Translations under genes and position numbers: made by a program
In this document: one piece after another, positions 30,986 through 44,500 of the stretch
How the letters are laid out: each line of letters opens with the position of its first letter
Numbering within the stretch: the stretch's first letter is position 1
Origin: Urophycis tenuis
Lineage: Eukaryota; Chordata; Actinopteri; Gadiformes; Phycidae
Assembly: GCA_036785325.1 (NCBI GenBank)
Contig: JAXIVH010000084.1
Coordinates: 496,001-560,000 of the forward strand
Length of the DNA: 64,000 nt
Reading direction: 5' to 3'
Notes under the pieces: model-generated
Seen by the model: the letters and a program-made list of their open reading frames with translations, nothing else
The model's database searches: none
Told to the model about the DNA's origin: nothing

Positions 30986-32146
30986 CAAGGGTGTAATTTA
31001 GCATAGGGACTGAGGGATATGTCCCGACCAACTTTGGGAAAGAAAGGATTGTCCCTACCAATATTTATTATTTAATATAACGGAAAAATATTTTACATAA
31101 TGCATTTAACATTTAAAAAAAATTGCAAACCTATTCGCAGTAGGCTATTAGGCATATATTTTTGCCGACGTGCGTGCGGCGTGCCCACATCAGCGCATTT
31201 TTCAGTGCACCAGAGATGATGTCATTTGATTGGCTGAAAGGCCATCTGACCGTCGCTTGCAGGTGTGCCGCAGAACCTTGATGTCGGTGGGCTGACTTTG
31301 TCAGATTTGTAAGGCTGGCAAATCCGCCGCTGACCCAGGTGGATGACTTTTCAGTTGTAAAAAGCAAACAACTCCACCAGTACAGCCTGTTTGTTTTATT
31401 ACAGCCTGCCATCCATGGATATCGCTGATCATTTTCGGTCTTGAAAAGCTTTCCACTTTCTTAACCTTTTCTTTTAATTCCAGTTCTGGAGTTGGTCTTG
31501 GTCTTCCGTTTTTTTTTATTATTTGAAGTTTTCCTGTGAAAGGACGCCTTGAAAAGGGCGATCCGATCAAACTAGCAACAACGTAATTCACAGAGGCGGC
31601 AGAGTGGTGAGAACGGTTGAGACTCAACTAGGACTTCGTGAAGGCCTACGAGCTTATTTTTTTTGTCCCACCCACTTGAAATCAAACTGTAATTGGTCAA
31701 TCTGCCACTCACTCTCCAAACCAAAACACATAGCTAGAGTCCTTTAGAGTCTCTAAAGGACTCTACACATAGCTTGGCCTTCTGCAGGAATTGTGAAGTC
31801 CTAACCAATTAATGAGCCAGCTAACCGGGCCTTGATAGAAACGGACGATTCTGATTGGATAACATGTTTTAGGGACCGTAACCATTTCATTGTGATGTGA
31901 ATTTGACAGTGAACTTAATTTTAGAACATGGATGAGAGAAAATTTATTAAATGTATTGTATTGTATTTATTAAATGTATTGTATTAAATTAAATAGAGGC
32001 ATACGCTTTTTTTGTTTCAGGCTTCATATAGTTCAATTTTTATTTGTTACTTTTTTGGGGCGGCGGGGTGGGGGGGGGGGGGGGGGGGGGGGGGGGTTGG
32101 TCTGTTAAGTGTCCCTACCAAAGCTGAGACCAAACTTACGCCCTTG
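30986..32146. mobile_element. Non-autonomous hAT element (1.16 kb), unit 2 only
   Basis: Terminal inverted repeats CAAGGGTGTAATTT and AACTTACGCCCTTG, flanked by the perfect 8 bp duplication TGGCTGTA (30978-30985 and 32147-32154). Unit 1 has the single empty copy at 8887-8894. The tips match those of the 304 bp MITE at 11247, so both belong to one family. The interior has no transposase. It holds a short palindrome at 31735-31767 (GAGTCCTTTAGAG / CTCTAAAGGACTC) and a ~30 base G run at 32068-32096. Confidence 0.88.
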
Positions 32147-32269
32147 TGGCTGTACCGGGGCAAGCAGGCAGAGCCGTCTTGGGTCATCAGGCCTCTTAAT
32201 GATCTTGCGAGGAAGATCATTATGAGTAGATCATTAAGTTCCAATCCAAGATGAGAGGATGGCCGTCAT

Positions 32270-32342
32270 TTGTTTTAGTTTTGTTGTTGTTGTTGTTTGT
32301 TGTTGTTGCTTTTGTTGTTGTTGTTGTTGTTGTTGTTTTGGG
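32270..32342. repeat. (GTT)n tract, unit 2
   Basis: Counterpart of 9000-9072. Confidence 0.85.
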
Positions 32343-33230
32343 GGGGGTCCATAACTGCATTCTGTCAGGGGGCCCAGAATTCCTAGGGACGTCCCTTATC
32401 GTCATGTTCCTCAGATCTCACTCCAAATCGAGTTTTCTGAAATCTTACTCACTAACTGCATACATTCACTGAACAAAGATTGTGAAAATAAAGGCAAATT
32501 TATCACCAGAAATGTCAACTAAATGCAATTTAATGCAGGATGATATCAACCAATACATGGAACATCATCCATTTCGTTTTGGCAGACAGAAACTTTTTGA
32601 GGTTTCTTAATGAGGAGATGAGGACACGAGGAGTGCTGAGGATGGAGGCTGGAGTCTGTATATTTGGTTTTCTTCGACTTAAGACTTTGTTTGTTCATTC
32701 TGGAATCCCAAGCCAGCAAACACGGAGCTGGAGGATTATAAAGGTTTGTTCATCGAGGTCAAATCACCTCCTTTTCAATCTGGGCCATAGGCCTACTCGT
32801 CAAAAATCTGACCACCACTATTATAAACATCTGAACATTGAAAGATTTCTTAGAGGCATAAAAAAATACGTTATTCTTAAATGACGACGTTTTTAAAGGT
32901 CCGGTGTGTAAACTCAAGGTGGCCTCCTAGTGGTGAGGTTGCAGATTGCAACCAACTGAACCGCCCTCCCACTCACTCCTAACATGTACTGTATAATTGA
33001 CTAAAACAAGTTTACAAAATAAGCGCACAATAATATGAGATCTCAGATGGGAGTTTGCTCTGCGCCTCTCGTCGTTTCTTTACAGTTTACATGGAGAATG
33101 ATTTACAAGGTAGGAAAGAAAAAAACCCTTTCAATCCAGAGCCTGACCTGGGGGTTAGAAACAATAGATACTTTATTGAACCCTGTGGGAAAATTCAAGG
33201 TCCCAGTAGCTTACAAGACATCAACATAGC

Positions 33231-33632
33231 CTACAACATAAACCGAGCTGCGAAAGCATTAGCAGACTCCGACAGGGCCATGTGTGTAGCGCGCAGAAGC
33301 TCACAGTGGAGCAGAAAAGAGAATCGCTGCGCAACATCATTCATTCCTATGAGCCGCTGTTTAAGTTGCACGAGGGCGACATCAATGTTACTAATAAACA
33401 TATTCCCTCTGAAATGCTCCTCCTGGTCTTGGAGCCGCTCATCCTCGCAAAGCTCGAAGAAGCGCCTTTTGGTGCGCGTCTTTGCGCGTCTATCCTGGAG
33501 AAGAGCAGGTACACCCCATGCAGATGCCAGGTTGCCAGCCTGGGCATTTATACTGTCAAACTCCCCTCGCAGTTGGGTGAGTGTCTCTGCTGCGGTGCGA
33601 AGCCACCATTTCGTAAATAAATAAAACGGCAA
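33231..33632 (-). pseudogene. hAT-type transposase fragment (ZMYM1/DUF4371-like), unit 2
   Basis: Same relic as 9932-10345, with a two-residue insertion (ALLQDRR for ALHYRR) that restores the expected spacing before AKTRTKRRFFE. The unit 1 copy therefore lost bases here. Confidence 0.65.
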
Positions 33633-33720
33633 GTGGGCATTGGAAGCAGTGTGGGGCTCCTACCGCTAGGGGGGGCCTTCCGCACCGCGGGGTCTGCCGG
33701 GGCTTCCCCGACGCCACTAG

Positions 33721-33825
<105 letters not shown>

Positions 33826-34590
33826 CTTAGCGCGAGCGCGCATTCACCAGACATGTATCCGTCCGCCCAATCACTTTGCAAGAGAAGATGTTTTGGCAGT
33901 GATTTGAGAGGCTACATTTCAAGCCAAGCTTTGATAACAACACAGAGGGACACCTCAGGCTGAAATCAGAGAGTAAAGACCCCTGACAAGTAAAGCGCAA
34001 CTGATTCATATCCAGAAGTAGCACACGTACAAATAATAACCATCCCATTCTTTAATTGAAACTGATATATTGTTGTGTATTATTGTTGTATATCAGTATT
34101 TTCAGTCTGTCTCCCGGCCGTTGTAGACGTTGTGTTCACTTTCCTCGTATTTCCTTCAGGGGGCGTGCTTTCCCTGTGTAGAGAAGTCGGCCTTAGACGA
34201 CAGACAAGCGCTCCCACTATTTGCCCTCATACCTCGGTGCCTGTGGAGTGTGGAAGATATTAAAACGACAGCCAGAGGGGTTAAACCAAGAATGACGTTG
34301 GCGAATATGAATGGAGAGAAATGAAGGACTACTCACAGACTTTTTCCTCGATTAGCTTTTTCTCTTTGGAAGCTGGTTGTTTTTAAGTGAGTGCTGGCAA
34401 AAGCAGCAAGGCGGAACACTGTGCGTTCCTTCTAAACATATAAAATACTTGACTTTACATTAATCACATGACGGCATGCCTTCTCCATTCAGACTGAACA
34501 CTGAGGCCACACTGCTACACTCTATCCCCTGACCATTTTAGCACCTGAAGTCCACTCTTTTGGCAATATCTTGAGATCCTTGGCAAAACC
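33826..34590. other. No recognised gene
   Basis: Counterpart of 10489-11246 with scattered substitutions. Confidence 0.5.
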
Positions 34591-34887
34591 CAGGGGCGTA
34601 ATTTGCGGGGGAGTTAGGGGGGTCATGACCCCCGCAAAAATCCAATCACACTAATATAACCCCGCCAATATCATAACATCATTCAGATTAATAAAAATAT
34701 GAAATATTCTGAATGAATAACTTGTTTGTTTTCTTTATTCATTTCATTTGCCAGCAAGATAGTATCGTGTTTTAATATTCTGTAATGTAGCCTACCCCCC
34801 CCCCCCCCCTCCCCCACCGACTACTTGGTATTACCTGGCCAACTTATTATAACCCCCCCCAATGGTAGACCCAAAGTTACGCCCTTG
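34591..34887. mobile_element. Non-autonomous hAT MITE, unit 2
   Basis: Same insertion as 11247-11550. The left target duplication has mutated to GCAAAACC and the C run is shorter. Confidence 0.85.
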
Positions 34888-35507
34888 GCAATACCAAGTG
34901 TAAATGTCCATCCTTTATATTATGTCTATCCTTTATAGTTGTATTTATTATTATTTTTGTCTTTATTCAGATTATGACAATAATTACCCAACTCAAATTC
35001 ACTTTAACTTTAATTGTGATTCACTATATGCAACTGGTCTAAATTTGCCTCAACACATCATGTGATTAATTTACATCCAATCAGATTACAGACACTGTAC
35101 TGGGTGTATACTGAGTATACAGTGTATAATGGTCACACATACAGTGACCATCACACCCCCATCATCATCATGGTCTTCATCATGTCAATTTATCCATGTG
35201 TGTGTCTGTGTGTCTTACATACATGCTGTATATATTATACATAAATAATAGACCCCTTCTCTATAGTTAGGACCACCAGCCAGGCCGGTGTCAATTACCA
35301 CACACCTGCTAGTTAAGCAGTCAGGAATAGTGGTAGTAGTAGTAGAGTAGCTGGTTATCTTTTTTTTCAATAGTCTGCTCGACATTATATGTTATCTAGC
35401 ATCAGACAGTATTTATTTTATATGCTATTAAACTATACAACTATATATCTACTATTTATAAAAGACAGTCGCGTTGAATTTTTAATTCAATTCATTTTTA
35501 TTTAAAG
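34888..35507. other. AT-rich interval, no gene; candidate polyA signal at its right edge
   Basis: Counterpart of 11551-12241, but missing the GT/G tract and about 45 bp around it. Minus-strand AATAAA lies at 35502-35497. Confidence 0.55.
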
Positions 35508-38500
35508 AACTGGCCTCAGTGAGGACAGGGGGTTTATTTTCCTTTCTCTTCCTCCCAGGGGCCTCAGTGAGGGGAGCAGCCTCAGTGAGGAGAGGGGCTG
35601 AGCGAGGAGAGGGGCCGCAGTGGAGTTAGCAGCCTCAGTGATGAGAGGGGCATCGGTGAACGGAGAGCCTTCAGTGATGAGATGGGCTTTGGTTTCCTGT
35701 CTCTTCTTCCCTGGGTCCTCAGTGAGGGGAGCAGCCTCAGTGAGGAGAGGGGCCTCAATGGAGCAAGCAGCCTCAGTGATGAGAGGGGCATCGGTGAATG
35801 GAGAGCCTTCAGTGATGAGATGGGCTTTGGTTTCCTGTCTCTTCTTCCCTGGGTCCTCAGTGAGGGGAGCAGCCTCAGTGAGGAGAGGGGCCTCAATGGA
35901 GCAAGCAGCCTCAGTGATGAGAGGGGCATCGGTGAGGAGAGGGGCTTTGGTTTCCTGTCTCTTCTTCCCTGGGGCCTCAGTGAGGGGACCAGCCTTATTG
36001 AGGAGAGGGGCCTCAATGGAGCAAGCAGCCTCAGTGATGAGAGGGGCATCAGTGAGGAGAGGGGCTTTGTTTTCCTCTCTCTTTTTCCCTGGGTCCTCAG
36101 TGAGGGGAGCAGCCTCAGTGAGGAGAGGGGCCTCAATGGAGCAAGCAGCCTCAGTGATGAGAGGGGCATCGGTGAATGGAGAGCCTTCAGTGATGAGATG
36201 GGCTTTGGTTTCCTGTCTCTTCTTCCCTGGGTCCTCAGTGAGGGGAGCAGCCTCAGTGAGGAGAGGGGCCTCAATGGAGCAAGCAGCCTCAGTGATGAGA
36301 GGGGCATCGGTGAGGAGAGGGGCTTTGGTTTCCTGTCTCTTCTTCCCTGGGGGCTCAGTGAGGGGACCAGCCTTATTGAGGAGAGGGGCCTCAATGGAGC
36401 AAGCAGCCTCAGTGATGAGAGGGGCATCAGTGAGGAGAGGGGCTTTGTTTTCCTCTCTCTTTTTCCCTGGGTCCTCAGTGAGGGGAGCAGCCTCAGTGAG
36501 GAGAGGGGCTTCAATGGAGCAAGCAGCCTCAGTGATGAGAGGGGCATCGGTGAACGGAGAGCCTTCAGTGAGGAGAGGGGCTTTAGTTTCCTGTGTCTTC
36601 TTCCCTGGGTCCTCAGTGAGGGGAGCAGCCTCAGTGAGGAGAGGGGCCTCAATGGAGCAAGCAGCCTCAGTGATGAGAGGGGCATCGGTGAACGGAGAGC
36701 CTTCAGTGAGGAGAGGGGCTTTATTTTGTCTCTTCTTCCCTGGGTCCTTAGTGAGGGGAGCAGCCTCAGTGAAGAGTGGGGCCTCAATGGAGTTAGGAGC
36801 CTTAGTGATGAGAAGGGAATCGGTGAAGAGAGGGGGTTTATTTTCCTGTGTCTTCTTCCCTGGGGCCTCAGTGAGGGGACCAGCCTCAGCAAGAAGAGGT
36901 GCTACAGTCAGGAGAGTGGCCACAATGGAGTTCGTAGCCCCAGTGAGGGGAGGAGTCTCAGTGAGGGGAGGAGGTTCACTGAGTGGAGAGCCTTCAGTGA
37001 GGAGAGAGGCTTTAGTTTCCTGTCTCTTCTTCCCTGGGTCCTCAGTGAGGGGACCAGCCTCAGTGAGGAGAGGGGCCACAGCGAGGAGAGGGGCCACAAA
37101 CCGGAGGGGCCACAGTGGATTTAGCAGTCTCAGTGAGGGGAGGAGTCTCAGTGAGTGGAGAGCCTTCAGTGAGGAGAGGGGCTTTAGCTTCCTGTCTCTT
37201 CTTCCCTGGGTCCTCAGTGAGGGGACCAGCCTCAGTGAGGAGAGGGGCCTCAATGGAGCAAGCAGCCTCAGTGATGAGAGGGGCATTGGTGAACGGAGAG
37301 CCTTCAGTGAGGAGAGGGGCTTTAGCTTCCTGTCTCTTCTTCCCTGGGTCCTCGGTGAGGGGACCAGCCTCAGTGAGGAGAGGGGCCTCAATGGAGCAAG
37401 CAGCCTCAGTGATGAGAGAGGCATCGGTGAACGGAGAGCCTTCAGTGATGAGATGGGCGTTGGTTTCCTGCCTCTTCTTCCCTGGGTCCTCAGTGAGGGG
37501 AACAGCCTCAGCAAGGAGAGGGGCCAAATTCAGGCGAGGGGCCACAGTCTGGATGGGCCATAGTGGAGTTAGCAGTCTCAGTGAGGGGAGGTGTCTCAGT
37601 GAGTGGAGAGCCTTCAGTGAGGAGAGGGTCTTTAGTTTCCTGTCTCTTCTTCCCTGAGTCCTCAGTGAGGGGACAAGAATCAGTGAGGGGAGGGGGCTCA
37701 ATGGAGTAAGCAGCCTCAGTCATGAGAGGGGCATCGGTGAGTGGAGAGCCTTCAGTGATGAGAAGGGCTTTGGTTTCCTGTCTCTTCTTCCCTGGGTCCT
37801 CAGTGAGGGGACCAGCCTCAGCAAGGAGAGGGGCCAAAAGTCAGGAGAGGTGCCACAGTGGAGTTAGCAGCCTCAGTGAGGGGAGGTGTCTCAGTGAGTG
37901 TCTCAAAGCCAGGAGAGGGGCCACAGTGGATTTAGCAGCCTCAGTGAGGGGAGGAGTCTCAGTGAGTGGAGAGCCTTCAGTGAGGAGAGGGGCTTTAGTT
38001 TCCTGTCTCTTCTTCCCTGGGTCCTCAGTGAGGGGACCAGCCTCAGCAAGGAGAGGGGCCAAAGTCAGGAGAGGGGCCACAGTCCGGATGGGCCACAGTG
38101 GAGTTAGCAGTCTCAGTGAGGGGAGGAGTCTCAGTGAGTGGAGAGCCTTCAGTGAGGAGAGGGGCTTTAGTTTCCTGTCTCTTCTTCCCTGGGTCCTCAG
38201 TGAGGGGACCAGCCTCAATGAGGAGAGGGGCCTCAATGTAGTAAGCAGCCTCAGTGATGAGAGGGGCATCGGTGAACGGAGAGCCTTCAGTGATGAGATG
38301 GGCTTTGGTTTCCTGTCTCTTCTTCCCTGGGTCCTCAGTGAGGGGACCAGCCTCAGTGAGGAGAGGGGCCACAGCGAGGAGAGGGGCCACAAACCGGAGG
38401 GGCCACAGAGGATTTAGCAGTCTCAGTGAGGGGAGGAGTCTCAGTGAGTGGAGAGCCTTCAGTGAGGAGAGGGGCTTTAGTTTCCTGTCTCTTCTTCCCT

Positions 38501-41500
38501 GGGTCCTCAGTGAGGGGAGCAGCCTCAGTGAGGAGAGGGGCCTCAATGGAGCAAGCAGCCTCAGTGATGAGAGGGGCATCGATGAGGACAGGGGCCACAG
38601 TGAGGAGAGGGGCTTTGGTTTCCTGTCTCTTCTTCCCTGGGGCCTCAGTGAGGGGACCAGCCTGAGTGAGGAGAGGGGCCTCAATGGAGCAAGCAGCCTC
38701 AGTGATGAGAGGGGCATCGGTGAGGAGAGGGGCTTTGTTTTCCTCTCTCTTTTTCCCTGGGTCCTCAGTGAGGGGAGCAGCCTCAGTGAGGAGAGGGGCC
38801 TCAATGGAGCAAGCAGCCTCAGTGATGAGAGGGGCATCGGTGAACGGAGAGCCTTCAGTGAGGAGAGGGACTTTAGTTTCCTGTCTCTTCTTCCCTGGGT
38901 CCTCAGTGAGGGGAGCAGACTCAGTGAGGAGAGGGGCCTCAATGGAGCAAGCACCCTCAGTGATGAGAGGGGCATCGGTGAACGGAGAGCCTTCAGTGAG
39001 GAGAGGGGCTTTATTTTGTCTCTTCTTCCCTGGGTCCTCAGTGAGGGGAGCAGCCTCAGTAAGGAGTGGGGCCTCAATGGAGTTAGGAGCCTTAGTGATG
39101 AGAAGGGAATCGGTGAGGAGAGGGGGTTTATTTTCCTGTGTCTTCTTCCCTGGGTCCTCAGTGAGGGGACCAGCCTCAGCAAGAAGAGGTGCTACAGTCA
39201 GGAGAGTGGCCACAATGGAGTTTGTAGCCCCAGTGAGGGGAGGAGTTTCAGTGAGGGGAGGAGGTTCACTGAGTGGAGAGCCTTCAGTGAGGAGAGAGGC
39301 TTTAGTTTCCTGTCTCTTCTTCCCTGGGTCCTCAGTGAGGGGACCAGCCTCAGTGAGGAGAGGGGCCACAGCGAGGAGAGGGGCCACAAACCGGAGGGGC
39401 CACAGTGGATTTAGCAGTCTCAGTGAGGGGAGGAGTCTCAGTGAGTGGAGAGCCTTCAGTGAGGAGAGGGGCTTTAGTTTCCTGTCTATTCTTCCCTGGG
39501 TCCTCAGTGAGGAGAGGGGCCTCAATGGAGCAAGCAGCCTCAGTGATGAGAGGGGCATCGATGAACGGAGAGCCTTCAGTAATGAGATGGGTTTTGGTTT
39601 CCTGTCTCTTCTTCCCTGGGTCCTCAGTGAGGGGACCAGCCTCAGAAAGGAGAGGGGCCAAAGTCAGGAGAGGGGCCACAGTCCGGATGGGCCACAGTGG
39701 AGGTAGCAGTCTCAGTGAGGGGAGGTGTCTCAGTGAGTGGAGAGCCTTCAGTGAGGAGAGGGGCTTTAGTTTTCTGTCTCTTCTTCCCTGAGTCCTCAGT
39801 GAGGGGACCAGACTCAGTGAGGGGAGGGGGCTCAATGGAGTAAGCAGCCTCAGTGATGAGAGGGGCATCGGTGAGTGGAGAGCCTTCAGTGATGAGAAGG
39901 GCTTTGGTTTCCTGTCTCTTCTTCCCTGGGTCCTCATTTAGGGGACCAGCCTCAGCAAGGAGAGGGGCCAAAAGTCAGGAGAGGGGCCACAGTGGAGTTA
40001 GCAGCCTCAGTGAGGGGAGGTGTCTCAGTGAGTGTCTCAAAGCCAGGAGAGGGGCCACAGTGGATTTAGCAGCCTCAGTGAGGGGAGGAGTCTCAGTGAG
40101 TGGAGGGCCTTCAGTGAGGAGAGGGGCTTTAGTTTCCTGTCTCTTCTTCCCTGGGTCCTCAGTGAGGGGACCAGCCTCAGCAAGGAGATGGGCCAAAGTC
40201 AGGAGAGGGGCCACAGTCCGGATGGGCCACAGTGGAGTTAGCAGTCTCAGTGAGGGGAGGTGTCTCAGTGAGTGGAGAGCCTTCAGTGAGGAGAGGGGCT
40301 TTAGTTTCCTGTCTCTTCTTCCCTGGGTCCTCAGTGAGGGGACCAGCCTCAGCAAGGAGAGGGGCCAAAGTCAGGAGAGGGGCCACAGTCCGGATGGGCC
40401 ACAGTGGAGTTAGCAGTCTCAGTGAGGGGAGGTGTCTCAGTGAGTGGAGAGCCTTCAGTGAGGAGAGGGGCTTTAGGTTTCTGTCTCTTCTTCCCTGAGT
40501 CCTCAGTGAGGGGACCAGCCTCAGTGAGGGGAGGGGGCTCAATGGAGTAAGCAGCCTCAGTGATGAGAGGGGCATCGGTGAGTGGAGAGCCTTCAGTGAT
40601 GAGAAGGGCTTTGGTTTCCTGTCTCTTCTTCCCTGGGTCCTCAGTGAGGGGACCAGCCTCAGCAAGGAGAGGGGCCAAAAGTCAGGAGAGGGGCCACAGT
40701 GGAGTTAGCGGCCTCAGTGAGGGGAGGTGTCTCAGTGAGTGTCACAAAGCCAGGAGAGGGGCCACAGTGGATTTAGCAGCCTCAGTGAGGGGAGGAGTCT
40801 CAGTGAGTGGAGAGCCTTCAGTGAGGAGAGGGGCTTTAGTTTCCTGTCTCTTCTTCCCTGGGTCCTCAGTGAGGGGACCAGCCTCAATGAGGAGAGGGGC
40901 CTCAATGTAGTTAGCAGCCTCAGTGATGAGAGGGGCATCGGTGAACGGAGAGCCTTCAGTGATGAGATGGCCTTTGGTTTCCTGTCTCTTCTTCCCTGGG
41001 TCCTCAGTGAGGGGACCAGCCTCAGCAAGGAGAGGGGCCAAAGTCAGGAGAGGGGCCACAGTCCGGATGGGCCACAGTGGAGTTAGCAGTCTCAGTGAGG
41101 GGAGGTGTCTCAGTGAGTGGAGAGCCTTCAGTGAGGAGAGGGTCTTTAGTTTCCTGTCTCTTCCTCCCTGGGTCCTCAGTGAGGGGACCAGCCTCAGTGA
41201 GGAGAGGGGCCTCAATGGAGTAAGTAGCCTCAGTAATGAGAGGGGCATCGGTGAGTGGAGAGCCTTCAGTGATGAGAAGGGCTTTGATTTCCTGTCTCTT
41301 CTTCCCTGGGTCCTCAGTGAGGGGACCAGCCTCAGCAAGGAGAGGGGCCAAAGTCAGGAGAGGGGCCACAGTCCGGATGGGCCACAGTGGAGTTAGCAGT
41401 CTCAGTGAGGGGAGGTGTCTCAGTGAGTGGAGAGCCTTCAGTTAGGAGAGGGTCTTTAGTTTCCTGTCTCTTCCTCCCTGGGTCCTCAGTGAGGGGACCA

Positions 41501-44500
41501 GCCTCAGTGAATAGATGGGCCTCAATGGAGCAAGCAGCCTCAGTGATGAGAGGGGCATTGGTGAATGGAGAGCCTTCAGTGAGGAGAGGGGCTTTAGCTT
41601 CCTGTCTCTTCTTCCCTGGGTCCTCAGTGAGGGGACCAGCCTCAGTGAGGAGAGGGGCCTCAATGGAGCAAGCAGCCTCAGTGATGAAAGGGGCATCGGT
41701 GAACGGAGAGCCTTCAGTGATGAGATGGGCTTTGGTTTCCTGTCTCTTCTTCCCTGGGTCCTCAGTGAGAGGAACAGCCTCAGCAAGGAGAGGGGCCAAA
41801 GTCAGGAGAGGGGCCACAGTCTGGATGGGCCATAGTGGAGTTAGCAGTCTCAGTGAGGGGAGGTGTCTCAGTGAGTGGAGAGCCTTCAGTGAGGAGAGGG
41901 TCTTTAGTTTCCTGTCTCTTCTTCCCTGAGTCCTCAGTGAGGGGACCAGACTCAGTGAGGGGAGGGGGCTCAATGGAGTAAGCAGCCTCAGTGATGAGAG
42001 GGGCATCGGTGAGTGGAGAGCCTTCAGTGATGAGAAGGGCTTTGGTTTCCTGTCTCTTCTTCCCTGGGTCCTCAGTGAGGGGACCAGCCTCAGCAAGGAG
42101 AGGGGCCAAAAGTCAGGAGAGGGGCCACAGTGGAGTTAGCAGCCTCAGTGAGGGGAGGTGTCTCAGTGAGTGTCACAAAGCCAGGAGAGGGGCCACAGTG
42201 GATTTAGCAGCCTCAGTGAGGGGAGGAGTCTCAGTGAGTGGAGAGCCTTCAGTGAGGAGAGGGGCTTTAGTTTCCTGTCTCTTCTTCCCTGGGTCCTCAG
42301 TGAGGGGACCAGCCTCAATGAGGAGAGGGGCCTCAAAGTAGTTAGCAGCCTCAGTGATGAGAGGGGCATCGGTGAACGGAGAGCCTTCAGTGATGAGATG
42401 GCCTTTGGTTTCCTGTCTCTTCTTCCCTGGGTCCTCAGTGAGGGGACCAGCCTCAGCAAGGAGAGGGGCCAAAGTCAGGAGAGGGGCCACAGTCCGGATG
42501 GGCCACAGTGGAGTTAGCAGTCTCAGTGAGGGGAGGTGTCTCAGTGAGTGGAGAGCCTTCAGTGAGGAGAGGGTCTTTAGTTTCCTGTCTCTTCCTCCCT
42601 GGGTCCTCAGTGAGGGGACCAGCCTCAGTGAGGAGAGGGGCCTCAATGGAGTAAGTAGCCTCAGTAATGAGAGGGGCATCGGTGAGTGGAGAGCCTTCAG
42701 TGATGAGAAGGGCTTTGGTTTCCTGTCTCTTCTTCCCTGGGTCCTCAGTGAGGGGACCAGCCTCAGCAAGGAGAGGGGCCAAAGTCAGGAGAGGGGCCAC
42801 AGTCCGGATGGGCCACAGTGGAGTTAGCAGTCTCAGTGAGGGGAGGTGTCTCAGTGAGTGGAGAGCCTTCAGTGAGGAGAGGGTCTTTAGTTTCCTGTCT
42901 CTTCCTCCCTGGGTCCTCAGTGAGGGGACCAGCCTCAGTGAATAGAGGGGCCTCAATGGAGCAAGCAGCCTCAGTGATGAGAGGGGCATTGGTGAACGGA
43001 GAGCCTTCAGTGAGGAGAGGGGCTTTAGCTTCCTGTCTCTTCTTCCCTGGGTCCTCAGTGAGGGGACCAGCCTCAGTGAGGAGAGGGGCCTCAATGGAGC
43101 AAGCAGCCTCAGTGATGAGAGGGGCATCGGTGAACGGAGAGCCTTCAGTGATGAGATGGGCTTTGGTTTCCTGTCTCTTCTTCCCTTGGTCCTCAGTGAG
43201 GGGAACAGCCTCAGCAAGGAGAGAGGCCAAAGTCAGGAGAGGGGCCACAGTCTGGATGGGCCATAGTGGAGTTAGCAGTCTCAGTGAGGGGAGGTGTCTC
43301 ATTGAGTGGAGAGCCTTCAGTGAGGAGAGGGTGTTTAGTTTCCTGTCTCTTCTTCCCTGAGTCCTCAGTGAGGGGACCAGACTCAGTGAGGGGAGGGGGC
43401 TAAATGGAGTAAGAAGCCTCAGTGATGAGAGGGGCATCGGTGAGTGGAGAGCCTCCAGTGATGAGAAGGGCTTTGGTTTCCTGTCTCTTCTTCCCTGGGT
43501 CCTCAGTGAGGGGACCAGCCTCAGCAAGGAGAGGGGCCAAAAGTCAGGAGAGGGGCCACAGTGGAGTTAGCAGCCTCAGTGAGGGGAGGTGTCTCAGTGA
43601 GTGTCTCAAAGCCAGGAGAGGGGCCACAGTGGATTTAGAAGCCTCAGTGAGGGGAGGAGTCTCAGTGAGTGGAGAGCCTTCAGTGAGGAGAGGGGCTTTA
43701 GTTTCCTGTCTCTTCTTCCCTGGGTCCTCAGTGAGGGGACCAGCCTCAGCAAGGAGAGGGGCCAAAGTCAGGAGAGGGGGCACAGTCCGGATAAGCCACA
43801 GTGGAGTTAGCAGTCTCAGTGAGGGGAGGTGTCTCAGTGAGTGGAGAGCCTTCAGTGAGGAGAGGGGCTTTAGTTTCCTGTCTCTTCTTCCCTGGGTCCT
43901 CAGTGAGGGGACCAGCCTCAGCAAGGAGAGGGGCCAAAGTCAGGAGAGGGGCCACAGTCCGGATGGGCCACAGTGGAGTTAGCAGTCTCAGTGAGGGGAG
44001 GTGTCTCAGTGAGTGGAGAGCCTTCAGTGAGGAGAGGGGCTTTAGTTTTCTGTCTCTTCTTCCCTGAGTCCTCAGTGAGGGGACCAGCCTCAGTGAGGGG
44101 AGGGGGCTCAATGGAGTAAGCAGCCTCAGTGATGAGAGGGGCATCGGTGAGTGGAGAGCCTTCAGTGATGAGAAGGGCTTTGGTTTCCTGTCTCTTCTTC
44201 CCTGGGTCCTCAGTGAGGGGACCAGCCTCAGCAAGGAGAGGGGCCAAAAGTCAGGAGTGGGGCCACAGTGGAGTTAGCAGCCTCAGTGAGGGGAGGTGTC
44301 TCAGTGAGTGTCTCAAAGCCAGGAGAGGGGCCACAGTGGATTTAGAAGCCTCAGTGAGGGGAGGAGTCTCAGTGAGTGGAGAGTCTTCAGTGAGGAGAGG
44401 GGCTTTAGTTTCCTGTATCTTCTTCCCTGGGTCCTCAGTGAGGGGACCAGACTCAGTGAGGGGAGGGGGCTCAATGGAGTAAGCAGCCTCAGTGATGAGA

